In this document: in pieces, positions 7,936-16,171 of the stretch | Position numbering within the stretch: the first letter of the stretch is position 1 | How the letters are laid out: each line of letters starts with the position of its first letter | Source: Metarhizobium sp017305935 | Lineage (GTDB): Bacteria > Pseudomonadota > Alphaproteobacteria > Rhizobiales > Rhizobiaceae | Assembly: GCF_029601685.1 (NCBI RefSeq) | Contig: NZ_JARRIR010000015.1 | Span: forward strand, 42,522 to 106,521 | Reading direction: 5' to 3' | DNA: 64,000 nt | The notes under the pieces: model-generated | Seen by the model: only the letters and a program-made list of their open reading frames with translations | What the model was told of the DNA's origin: nothing | Database searches by the model: none | Translations under genes and position numbers: made by a program

Positions 7936-9678
7936 ATGGAATCAAGAAAAGAAGAAAAATCGAGCAAGGAACTGGACGAAGAGGCGCACGCAGCGTGGTC
8001 GCGTGCATGGTCTTCGATTTCACCGGAATCGCCCTTGCTCGCGTGGATGGACTGGGCAAGCCATCTCGCGACAAGTCCGGGTAAGCGCGCCGAACTCTCG
8101 CGATTGGCGCTTGATCAACTGGAGCGAATCCAGACCATCATCAAGGCAGGACTTTCCCAGAGTGACGATGGTCAGAGTGCTGGCGCCTTGCCACCTTTGT
8201 CGGACCGGCGGTTCGCCGACCCCTCATGGGGCCAATGGCCGTTCAACCTGTTCGGACAGTCCTTCGAAATGCAACGTCGCTGGTGGGGAGAGGCCACGCG
8301 CGATGTCTGGGGCGTTGACCCGCATCATCAGCGTCTCGTCGCCTTCGGTGTGGAGCAGTGGATGGAGATGCTTTCGCCCAGTAATCTCGCGATGCTTAAT
8401 CCAGTCGTCATCAGGAAAAGCCTCGATGAAAACGGAGCCAATCTGGCGCGTGGCCTCTCCAACCTGTTCGACGACATCGCGCGCCGAATGGCCAATCAGC
8501 CCCCGGCCGGGACGGAGAATTTTGTCGTAGGAAAGGACGTCGCCGCCACGCCGGGCAAGGTCGTGTTCAGGAACCGGCTGATCGAGCTCATCCAGTACGA
8601 GCCCACCACGGAAGTGGTCCATCCGGAACCGATCCTGATCGTTCCTGCATGGATCATGAAATACTACATTCTTGATCTGTCGCCCCACAATTCCCTGATC
8701 CGCTACCTTGTCGATCAGGGTTTCACCGTCTTCTGCATCTCCTGGAAAAACCCGGATCCCGGCGACCGCGACATGGGCATGGCCGAGTATCTCGACCTTG
8801 GTTTCCACGCTGCGCTCTCCACAGTCAACACGATTGCGGCCGGCGCCAGAGTGCATGCGGCTGGCTATTGCCTCGGCGGTACGCTGCTTTCCATCGCTGC
8901 GGCCGCCATGGCCCGCGACCTCGACGACAGGCTGGCATCCGTGAGCCTGCTCGCAGCCCAGACGGATTTCAGCGAGCCAGGCGAGCTCGGTCTGCTCATC
9001 GACGAAAGCCAGATCGCGCTCCTCGAAGCGCAGATGGCCGAAGTCGGCTACCTGCATGCCGAGCAGATGACGGCGGCCTTCCAGTTGCTACGCTCGTACG
9101 ACCTGTTTTGGTCGCGCATCATCAATGAGTATCTCTTGGGTGACCGCAGACCGATGAACGATCTGATGGCCTGGAATGCCGACGGCACACGTCTGCCCGC
9201 GAAGATGCATTCACAATATCTTCGTCGTCTCTACCTGCAGAACGACCTGGCATCCGGCCGATATCAGGTGGGGGGCAAGCCTATTTCGCTTGGGGATATC
9301 AACCTCCCGATATTCTGCGTCGGCACAACCACCGATCACGTTGCGCCATGGCGCTCTGTCTACAAACTGCATCTTCTCACAGCGACGGAGGTCACCTTCG
9401 CTCTGACGAATGGAGGTCACAATGCAGGAATCGTCAGTGAGCCGGGCCGCCCGCGGCGCCAGTATCAGGTCAGTAGGCGAGCGCGCGGCGATACCTATGT
9501 CTCTCCCGACGATTGGGTGGAGAATACGCCCGTCAAGCCAGGATCTTGGTGGCCGGAATGGGCGGATTGGATGGCCGAGAGGTCTCAAGCGCGCGACGCA
9601 TCCGCGCGACACTTGAACGCCAGCACGGTCATTACGCCGCTTGCAGACGCGCCAGGCGACTACATCAAAATGTCATAA
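7936..9678 (+). CDS. phaC: Class I polyhydroxyalkanoate synthase
   Basis: Polymerises (R)-3-hydroxybutyryl-CoA into PHB on the granule surface. The 580 residues match class I PhaC (about 560-600). It has the lipase-like box GYCLGG with nucleophile Cys312, the catalytic Asp467 in TTDHVAPW and His495 in NGGHNAGI. WWGEATRDVWGV and LIVPAWIMKYYILDL are typical PhaC segments. The ATG at 7936 is preferred because residues upstream of it do not look like PhaC; the SD is modest (GTGGAAGTGA). Last gene of the PHB operon. The class III/IV partners phaE or phaR are absent, which fits class I. Confidence 0.95.
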   Translation: MESRKEEKSSKELDEEAHAAWSRAWSSISPESPLLAWMDWASHLATSPGKRAELSRLALDQLERIQTIIKAGLSQSDDGQSAGALPPLSDRRFADPSWGQWPFNLFGQSFEMQRRWWGEATRDVWGVDPHHQRLVAFGVEQWMEMLSPSNLAMLNPVVIRKSLDENGANLARGLSNLFDDIARRMANQPPAGTENFVVGKDVAATPGKVVFRNRLIELIQYEPTTEVVHPEPILIVPAWIMKYYILDLSPHNSLIRYLVDQGFTVFCISWKNPDPGDRDMGMAEYLDLGFHAALSTVNTIAAGARVHAAGYCLGGTLLSIAAAAMARDLDDRLASVSLLAAQTDFSEPGELGLLIDESQIALLEAQMAEVGYLHAEQMTAAFQLLRSYDLFWSRIINEYLLGDRRPMNDLMAWNADGTRLPAKMHSQYLRRLYLQNDLASGRYQVGGKPISLGDINLPIFCVGTTTDHVAPWRSVYKLHLLTATEVTFALTNGGHNAGIVSEPGRPRRQYQVSRRARGDTYVSPDDWVENTPVKPGSWWPEWADWMAERSQARDASARHLNASTVITPLADAPGDYIKMS

Positions 9679-9743
9679 GAAACGATTGCTTGGAATAGTA
9701 TTAAAAAATCTATCGCCGCTCCACTCACCTATAAATAGGATAC

Positions 9744-10697
9744 ATGGTCAATAAAGCTAGAAAAATCTATGAATCTTGGATTGAAATCCGTCATTTGCGT
9801 TACTTTGTTGCATCAGCGGAGCAAGGGAGTTTTCGAAAGGCGGGTAAATCGTTAGAAATACAGGAATCAACCATCAGCAGGTGCGTCCGTGATCTGGAAG
9901 ATCATATAGGGACGTCACTATTCCACCGTCATAATTTTGGCATTACTCTCACGTTTGCGGGAGAACGATTTCTGCCTCAAGCACGCAGAGTGCTTAGGTT
10001 CATTCGGCAGAGCGTCGAAGATTTGGGTAATATCGGGCGTGCGGAGAATGGGCGGCTGAGGATAGGAATATTCTCGTCGATCGCATCGGGATTCCTGGCC
10101 GAACTGGTCAGTGCCTACGACAAAAGCCACGCCAAAGTTAAAATAGAGTTCGTCGAAGGCCACCCCGAGCAACACGTAACCGCTATCCGCAAGTTCGAGA
10201 TGGACGTCGCTTTTCTTACCGGCACTCAGGATTGGCCTGAGTGCGAGACCACTCATTTCTGGTCGGAGCGTGTTTTTGCAGTGTTGCCGGTCGGCCATAA
10301 CCTTTCAGGACGAGAGAGTTTAGAATGGCCTGATTTGGTATTCGAATCGTTTGTAGTAAGCGATGCGGCCCCTGGCCCAGAGATACGGGATTATCTGGTA
10401 CGGCGGTTGGCAACTCTTGGCTATCATCCAGATATTCAAGCGCAATATGTAGGTCGAGACAATCTCCTGTCTCTTGTGGCGATCGGGCAGGGTTTGACGA
10501 TCGTCAGCGAAGCGATGGTTGCTGCTCAGATGCCCGGTATCACCTACCGTCCAATCCTCAACGACATCCTTCCGTTCAGCGCGGTGTGGTCCAGGAGGAA
10601 TGATAATCCAGCTCGACGACGCCTCCTCAGCATGGCCAGGAAAATGTCACGATCGTTTGTCGCGTGCTTATCGATCGTTGGATACCTTCCGATCTAA
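9744..10697 (+). CDS. LysR-family transcriptional regulator
   Basis: A 317-residue LysR protein: winged HTH in residues about 15-75 (IRHLRYFVASAEQGSFRKAG, then STISRCVRDLEDHIGTSLF), followed by the two-lobed effector domain. The gene is visibly more AT-rich than both neighbours, suggesting separate acquisition. It starts 65 bp after phaC in an AT-rich gap and converges on the trb operon; LysR genes are common at this position next to trbI in related alphaproteobacterial elements. It could control trb, the PHB operon or something outside the window; no ligand is predictable. Confidence 0.85.
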   Translation: MVNKARKIYESWIEIRHLRYFVASAEQGSFRKAGKSLEIQESTISRCVRDLEDHIGTSLFHRHNFGITLTFAGERFLPQARRVLRFIRQSVEDLGNIGRAENGRLRIGIFSSIASGFLAELVSAYDKSHAKVKIEFVEGHPEQHVTAIRKFEMDVAFLTGTQDWPECETTHFWSERVFAVLPVGHNLSGRESLEWPDLVFESFVVSDAAPGPEIRDYLVRRLATLGYHPDIQAQYVGRDNLLSLVAIGQGLTIVSEAMVAAQMPGITYRPILNDILPFSAVWSRRNDNPARRRLLSMARKMSRSFVACLSIVGYLPI

Positions 10698-10915
10698 GTA
10701 GTATGACGCCGGAGCTTTACGAAGGCGCGATCCGTCGCGATGAAGCGTTCCAGCATAGGAACGATTAGCTTTGCTGGATCGGAGACGGATTGGCCAGTTA
10801 CACGAGAGAGGATCTCGGCATAAGCAGTGAGGTCGCGGTGAAGCTGGGCGGGAAGCTCTATGGCCACCTTCACCGGCTTGTCGTCGGCCAGGGGACCGAG
10901 TTTGAGCTTTGTCAT
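10694..10915 (-). CDS. DUF2274 domain protein at the end of the trb operon
   Basis: A 73-residue protein starting MTKLKLGPLADDKPVKVAIE and continuing with LHRDLTAYAEILSRVTGQ, the DUF2274 pattern. It is nearly always the last gene of this type of trb operon and starts 2 bp beyond the trbI stop. The KVAIELPAQLHRDLTAYAE segment resembles a ribbon-helix-helix fold, so DNA binding is possible. Function unknown. Confidence 0.85.
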   Translation of the reverse strand: MTKLKLGPLADDKPVKVAIELPAQLHRDLTAYAEILSRVTGQSVSDPAKLIVPMLERFIATDRAFVKLRRHTT

Positions 10916-10917
10916 GT

Positions 10918-12075
10918 TCAACTCCTGTAGGGTTCGAGCACAAGGTCGCGGGTAACGATAACCCGGACCGGGAAGCCGGGCCGGATGGTCAGTGTCGGTG
11001 CGACCTGAAGCTGACGCTGGACGATCTGCTGTCCGGCCTGATTGATGGTGTCCTGCGCCCCGTCTCGGATGGCTCGGATGAGGCGGTCCTCGTCGTCGGT
11101 CGCCAATTCGGTTCCGATGCCGAGTAGCGTGGACAGCCCGGCCGCCTTCATCAGATCCCACCAGTGATAATCGACGCCATCCTCAAGCCCGGCATAGCCC
11201 TGCGTGTCGGCGCCGGGCTGGCGTTCGAGGACCATAGATCGGCCGTTCGGGAAGATCAGGCGGTTCCAGACCAGCAGGACCCGCCTTTGGCCAAACTGGA
11301 CATTGTTGTCGTACTGACCGATGATCCTCGTCCCCTGCGGAACGAGAAGGCTGCGACCGGTCGGACTGTCGTAGATATTTTCCGTCACCTGGGCTGTGAT
11401 TTGGCCTGGAAGATCGGAGCGTATCCCGGTGATAAGTGCTACCGGGATAACCGCACCGGCCTGGAGCACGAAGGGCGAAGCTGGTGCCATGACGCGATCC
11501 AACGAGGTTGTGCGGCGATCGACCGGCCCATTGAGGAAAGCGCTCTGTCGATCCTGCGCGGTTTGCTGGCCGGCTTGACCCGCGAGCCCGGCGAGATCGA
11601 CACCGGCAAGGCCGGGTGTGGTTGAACCTCCCGGCGCTGCCGGGGTCGTGCCCGGCTGGGTCTGGAAGAAGACGCGCGACGTGCGCGCGGCCTCTTCCTC
11701 CGCGATGCGGCGTTGTTCGGCTTGGTCGACCGCCGGCGTCGTGATCGTCGGAGGAACGACGGGCTGGCCTCGGTTCTGCGCGTCCAGAATGGGTCGTCCG
11801 AGATCGCCTGGTAAGGGCGGGCCAAGAACAGGGCCGGTGTAGTCTCGCGGCAATCCGGCAAGACCATCCGCGGTCTGGCGGTTGGCTGTCGAGTAAAGCT
11901 CCTCTCCGTCGCGGCCGGCGTTCCGGGTCTGGAGTGCGTAAATCAGGGCGCCGCCTATGCCGACCAGAGCGACGGCCGTGACGCTCGCAAGCACCTTGCG
12001 CGACAGCCGGGTTACGCGCGGCGGCTCCGCCCGCAGGCGCATTGGAGCGCTCGTATTGCTGTTTGCCTCGCTCAT
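10918..12075 (-). CDS. trbI: Conjugal transfer protein TrbI (VirB10-like)
   Basis: 385 residues. It has a short cytoplasmic N-terminus, one transmembrane helix at about 28-47, a proline-rich periplasmic linker, and a C-terminal VirB10-type beta domain beginning near VLQAGAVIPVALITGIRSD. VirB10/TrbI spans the envelope and couples ATPase energy to the outer-membrane pore of the type IV secretion system. The start overlaps the trbG stop by 4 bp (ATGA), showing translational coupling. Confidence 0.95.
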   Translation of the reverse strand: MSEANSNTSAPMRLRAEPPRVTRLSRKVLASVTAVALVGIGGALIYALQTRNAGRDGEELYSTANRQTADGLAGLPRDYTGPVLGPPLPGDLGRPILDAQNRGQPVVPPTITTPAVDQAEQRRIAEEEAARTSRVFFQTQPGTTPAAPGGSTTPGLAGVDLAGLAGQAGQQTAQDRQSAFLNGPVDRRTTSLDRVMAPASPFVLQAGAVIPVALITGIRSDLPGQITAQVTENIYDSPTGRSLLVPQGTRIIGQYDNNVQFGQRRVLLVWNRLIFPNGRSMVLERQPGADTQGYAGLEDGVDYHWWDLMKAAGLSTLLGIGTELATDDEDRLIRAIRDGAQDTINQAGQQIVQRQLQVAPTLTIRPGFPVRVIVTRDLVLEPYRS

Positions 12076-13055
12076 GACGCGGGCCTCCCGTCGGTACGGA
12101 CAATCCTCACCGTTTGCTGCTTATCACCGCTTCCGAGGCGCAATTCAGCCGCGCCGAACAGACGATCGACGATCAGGATGTGTCGGTGGACGCGGGTGTT
12201 GACGATCTGGGCCTCGCCCTCCGGCCCGATCACGAAGATCGGTGGCATCTCGCCTTGGACGATGCCACGCGGAAAGTCGATGTAAACGCGCCGACCGTCG
12301 TCATAGACGGAGACGGGCTTCCAGGGCGGGTTGCCGCCGCTCAGGCCGTAGCGGTAGTTGCGGGAAGCGACGGCTGGAATGACCGGCGTTGCCGGAACGG
12401 TCTGCCCCTGTCCGCCTCGTGGCTGCGGGTATGCCCACGCCACCGAAGGCATGTAGGGCTTGGCGCCTGAGCGCAGCTCGATCATGTAGACGCGGCGATC
12501 GGTCGTTACGACAAGGTTCGTCGATATGTCGACGCGGCTCGGTTTCACGAGGATGTGGACGCGTCGGGTCGGGCCGCTGCCGCTCTCGGTGTCGCCGATG
12601 ATCCAGCGCGCGGTATCACCGGCCGCGATCGGGCCAGCGTCGGTCAGACTCTCGCCAGGCTCCAGCGCGATGTTGGTGATCTGTCCAGGCGCGGCATAGA
12701 CCTGATAGAGGGCGCCTTCGGACCATGGGTAGACCTGGATGGCGTTGAAGTAGCCCTCCCGGCGCGGCTGCACCCGCGCTGCGGCGTTGGCGTTCTCGAC
12801 GCGGGCCGTCGGCGTGGTGGCGGCCGTGCCGCCTTTTGCCGGTGTCCAGCCCGGAGGGGTATGGATCGGGCGCGGTCGATCGTCGGTGACAGCCACGGGC
12901 ACGGCCGGCAACGCGGGCACGTCGCGGTCGTAAGTGATTTCGGGCGGCTTCTGTGGCGTCGCGCAGCCGGCCAACATAGTGGCGGAAAGAAGCAGAACCG
13001 GAAGCACGGATTTACGAAAAGACGGAATGGCGCATTTGCGGAAAGCCGATTTCAT
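12072..13055 (-). CDS. trbG: Conjugal transfer protein TrbG (VirB9-like lipoprotein)
   Basis: 327 residues with an N-terminal signal and lipobox LAGC (Cys31), then a VirB9-type beta-sandwich (YPWSEGALYQVYAAPGQITN ... WIIGDTESG ... LVVTTDRRVYMIELRS). VirB9 proteins form the outer-membrane core ring with VirB10. The MKSAF start at 13055 is chosen because the preceding frame overlaps trbF and looks non-coding, and because ATGA overlaps the trbF stop. Confidence 0.95.
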   Translation of the reverse strand: MKSAFRKCAIPSFRKSVLPVLLLSATMLAGCATPQKPPEITYDRDVPALPAVPVAVTDDRPRPIHTPPGWTPAKGGTAATTPTARVENANAAARVQPRREGYFNAIQVYPWSEGALYQVYAAPGQITNIALEPGESLTDAGPIAAGDTARWIIGDTESGSGPTRRVHILVKPSRVDISTNLVVTTDRRVYMIELRSGAKPYMPSVAWAYPQPRGGQGQTVPATPVIPAVASRNYRYGLSGGNPPWKPVSVYDDGRRVYIDFPRGIVQGEMPPIFVIGPEGEAQIVNTRVHRHILIVDRLFGAAELRLGSGDKQQTVRIVRTDGRPAS

Positions 13056-13741
13056 TGGCTCATCTCCCGCGACCAGTTGATGGCGTTGACGTAGATTCCC
13101 AGCGGATTGACCTTGATCCGCTCGGCGTCGCGCGGTGGCTGGATCACGATGGTCAGGATCGCTGTCCATCGCTGGGTCGTGGAGAGCTGGCCGTTCTCGA
13201 AATGCCTCTCTGTCCAGGCGACACGGAAGCTGTCGGGCGATGCGCGTATGACGCTGGAGACCTCGACGGCGATCTGCTGCTTGCCTACCTTTGTGAATGG
13301 GTCGTTGGCGCGGGCGTAGTCATTGAGTGCCGCAGCGCCGCGATCCGTCGTCCATTCGTATGCTCGAAGCCAGTTCTGCCGGACGATGATCGGGTCGGCC
13401 GGAATGCTCCGCGTCTGTTCGATGAAACGCGCGAGGTGCCAGGCGACTTGCGGATCGGTCGGGCGGAAATCGGCTGTGGCGGGTGCGACCGCCTGCGCCT
13501 GGCCGAGATTGTCCACCTGAACAACCCATGGCACGACGGTTCCTCGCGCCGATTGGTAGACCAGGGCGGCGGCAAAGCCGGCCGACAGGATGAGCGAGCC
13601 GAACGCCATGGTGCGCCAGTTCTTCGCCTGCACGCGGGCCGAGCCGATACGCTCGTCCCAGACTTGGCTCGCCCTCTGGTACGGTGTTTCTGGTTGGGGT
13701 GTCTTGCCGTAATGAACGGCGGGCCTTTTGAAGAGATTCAT
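13052..13741 (-). CDS. trbF: Conjugal transfer protein TrbF (VirB8-like)
   Basis: 229 residues with one transmembrane helix (about 44-63) and a periplasmic VirB8 domain (VVPWVVQVDNLGQ, then WLRAYEWTTDRGAAALNDYA). VirB8-type proteins are inner-membrane assembly factors of the T4SS. It overlaps trbL upstream and trbG downstream by ATGA. Confidence 0.95.
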   Translation of the reverse strand: MNLFKRPAVHYGKTPQPETPYQRASQVWDERIGSARVQAKNWRTMAFGSLILSAGFAAALVYQSARGTVVPWVVQVDNLGQAQAVAPATADFRPTDPQVAWHLARFIEQTRSIPADPIIVRQNWLRAYEWTTDRGAAALNDYARANDPFTKVGKQQIAVEVSSVIRASPDSFRVAWTERHFENGQLSTTQRWTAILTIVIQPPRDAERIKVNPLGIYVNAINWSREMSQ

Positions 13742-15090
13742 GAACGGTCACTTTCAGAGAGATTGACGGATGCTCCGGATCCGTGGCTGTCGCCGGAACG
13801 GACGGCATGCGCGGCGGCGCTGACGCCGTGAGAGACATGGCGGCCGCGCTTCATGCGCTGGGCCCATGCGGGGGGCTGTTCGGTCGTCGTCGCGGGCGCG
13901 ACGGAAGAAGGCTCTGCCTCGCCGCCGGCCGACCCCATCGTGGACGTGCCGCCGGTGGCACTGAGCCCGGCGCGGGCGCCGTCGGAAAAACTGGATTTCA
14001 TGCTCTCGGACGCGCGCGAGGCGGCGCGACGCAAGGGTGATGTGGCGCCTGAACCGGCCGCGCGTGCGACGCCGGACGCCACGCCCGATGCACCGGACTG
14101 CCCCATGGAACCGAGCGTATAGGCCGACGATGCCGCCCCGGCGGCCGCTGCTCCGCCACGGGCTACCGCGGCCCCACCGGAAAGGAGGGCTGCTCCTCCC
14201 TTCGCGGCAAGCATCGCACCGCCGCCAACGGCGAGCGCGGCGCCGCCCACGGCGAGACCCGTGCCGACTGCGGCGCCTGCGCCAAGCTGCGGACCGCCAC
14301 TGACGAGGCCGGACGCGATGCCGGGTCCAAAGATACCGAGGCCAACGAGCGAGAGCGCGGCGAGCACGACCGCCATGGCGTCGTCGATGCTCGGTGTCTG
14401 CCCACCGAACCCCTGCGTGAACTGGCTAAAGAGCGTCGAGCCGATGCCGACGATGACGGCGAGGACGAGGACCTTGATGCCGCTGGAGATCACGTTGCCG
14501 AGCACGCGCTCGGCCATGAAGGCGGTCTTTCCGAACAGGCCGAACGGGATCAGAACAAAGCCGGCCAACGTGGATAATTTGAACTCGATCAACGTCACGA
14601 AGAGCTGCACGGACAGGATGAAGAAGGCGAGAATGACGAGCGCCCAGGCGAAAAGCAGGCAGGCGATCTGGATAAAATTCTCGAAGAACGCGATCCAGCC
14701 CATCAGATCGGAGATGGATTCGAGCAGCGGCCGTGCCGCGTCGAGGCCGGTCTGCGCCACCTTGCCGGGGCGGAGGAGATCCTGCGCGGTAAAGCCCGTG
14801 CCGGAGGCTTTGAGGCCAAGACCTGAAAAGCTGTCGAAGACGATCTTCGCGAGGTTGTTCCAGTTGGAGATCAGATAGGCGAACACACCGACGAACAGCG
14901 TCTTCTTGACGAGACGTGCGATGATGTCGTCATCGGCGCCCCAGCTCCAGAACAGCGCCGCGAGAGTGACATCGATGACGATCAGCGTGGTCGCGATGAA
15001 GGCCACCTCGCCGCTGAGCATGCCGAAGCCGCTGTCGATGTATTGGGTGAATGTTCCAAGAAAGCTGTCGATTACCCCTGAGCCGCCCAT
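13738..15090 (-). CDS. trbL: Conjugal transfer protein TrbL (VirB6-like)
   Basis: 450 residues. The first 280 or so hold multiple hydrophobic helices (VAFIATTLIVIDVTLAALFW, LFVGVFAYLI, IACLLFAWALVILAFFILSV) of the VirB6/TrbL channel family. The rest is a Gly/Ala/Ser-rich tail of low complexity. VirB6-type proteins form part of the inner-membrane DNA translocation path. Confidence 0.95.
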   Translation of the reverse strand: MGGSGVIDSFLGTFTQYIDSGFGMLSGEVAFIATTLIVIDVTLAALFWSWGADDDIIARLVKKTLFVGVFAYLISNWNNLAKIVFDSFSGLGLKASGTGFTAQDLLRPGKVAQTGLDAARPLLESISDLMGWIAFFENFIQIACLLFAWALVILAFFILSVQLFVTLIEFKLSTLAGFVLIPFGLFGKTAFMAERVLGNVISSGIKVLVLAVIVGIGSTLFSQFTQGFGGQTPSIDDAMAVVLAALSLVGLGIFGPGIASGLVSGGPQLGAGAAVGTGLAVGGAALAVGGGAMLAAKGGAALLSGGAAVARGGAAAAGAASSAYTLGSMGQSGASGVASGVARAAGSGATSPLRRAASRASESMKSSFSDGARAGLSATGGTSTMGSAGGEAEPSSVAPATTTEQPPAWAQRMKRGRHVSHGVSAAAHAVRSGDSHGSGASVNLSESDRS

Positions 15091-15093
15091 GGA

Positions 15094-15381
15094 TCACCGC
15101 CTGTCGTCTGACGACGGCGATACAGGCGCAGCCGGACGGCCGAGGAAGCGATCACGTGTCTCGGCCCAGACGCGCAGGCATTCGCTGTCGCTCGCGGCCG
15201 TTGCCCCAAGCTGCTGGCACCGGCGCTGGCCCTCGCGCAGCGGATCGCGCGCGGGCTCGACGATAGGCGCCGACGGTCCCGCCGGCTCCTCATCCTTGCG
15301 GGTCATCTCGACGACCGCCGCCGTGATGGCGATGGCGACGAAGACCACAGCGGCCAGCCGGGCCAGCATCTTGCTGTCCAT
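15094..15381 (-). CDS. trbK: Putative entry-exclusion protein TrbK (alternative type)
   Basis: 95 residues: a short N-terminal hydrophobic segment (LARLAAVVFVAIAITAAVVE) followed by a soluble tail with CQQLG and SECLRVW, i.e. two cysteines that could pair in the periplasm. Position between trbJ and trbL and the size match the TrbK-alt entry-exclusion family. The start at 15381 is supported by AAGGAG. There is no lipobox, unlike RP4 TrbK. Entry exclusion is inferred from family and position only. Confidence 0.75.
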   Translation of the reverse strand: MDSKMLARLAAVVFVAIAITAAVVEMTRKDEEPAGPSAPIVEPARDPLREGQRRCQQLGATAASDSECLRVWAETRDRFLGRPAAPVSPSSDDRR

Positions 15382-15401
15382 GACGGTGCTCCTTTCCGGC
15401 C

Positions 15402-16169
15402 TCAATTGCCGTTGAACATCCGCGCGCTGCCGGCCTGATAGCCGGAACCGGGCGTCAGGAAGCGGCGGCGCTGCTCACGCCCCTGCTCGGCTGCTGCGGA
15501 GCGCTCGGCCTCCGTCAGCGCGCCCGAACGGCCGTTGGCTGCGAGCAGCGCGACGAGATCGGAGAGCTGCTGCGACTGGAGGGCGAGGAGCTGGTTGCCG
15601 GCCTGAGTCGCCTGAAGCGCGCCGGTCGCGCCCTGGCTCTGGTTCACCAGTTCGCTCATCTGCGTGCGGTTGGTGTCGATGTTACCGACGACGCCTGCCT
15701 GGACGCGCATCGCGTCCTGCAGGCTTCCGACGGTGTTCTGCCAGCGGCTGCGCGCGGCGCTGACGAGCTGCTGATCGCTCGCCGACATCGAGACGGTGCC
15801 GTATTGCTGCTGGAACATCTGGTCGATGTTCTGCACGTCGAAGGCGATGTTCTGCGCCTGCTTCAGGAGCTGCTGGGTCTTCTGAACATTCTGCTGAAGC
15901 GTCTGGAGCGAGGAGAACGGCAGATTCGCGAGATTGCGCGCCTGGTTGATGAGCATGGTCGCTTCATTCTGAAGCGAGGTGATCTGATGGTTGATCTGCT
16001 CAAGCGTACGCGCGGCAGTCAGGACATTCTGCGCGTAGTTGGTGGGGTCGTAGACGATCCTCCAGGCATAGACCGGCGACATCGCAAACGGCGACATCGC
16101 GAGCGGCATAGCCGCCAGCATGGACGCTGCGAGGACCGCGGAGGATTTGCGAAGACGACGGACGATCAT
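15402..16169 (-). CDS. trbJ: Conjugal transfer protein TrbJ (VirB5-like)
   Basis: 255 residues with a signal peptide (cleavage probably after Ala35, SPVYA|WRIV) and a long helical, Gln-rich body (INHQITSLQNEATMLINQAR, then QNIAFDVQNIDQMFQQQYG), typical of TrbJ/VirB5 minor pilins. The true start is 16169 with AAGGAG; the frame is open far upstream inside trbE but that part is a shadow. Confidence 0.93.
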   Translation of the reverse strand: MIVRRLRKSSAVLAASMLAAMPLAMSPFAMSPVYAWRIVYDPTNYAQNVLTAARTLEQINHQITSLQNEATMLINQARNLANLPFSSLQTLQQNVQKTQQLLKQAQNIAFDVQNIDQMFQQQYGTVSMSASDQQLVSAARSRWQNTVGSLQDAMRVQAGVVGNIDTNRTQMSELVNQSQGATGALQATQAGNQLLALQSQQLSDLVALLAANGRSGALTEAERSAAAEQGREQRRRFLTPGSGYQAGSARMFNGN

Positions 16170-16171
16170 GG

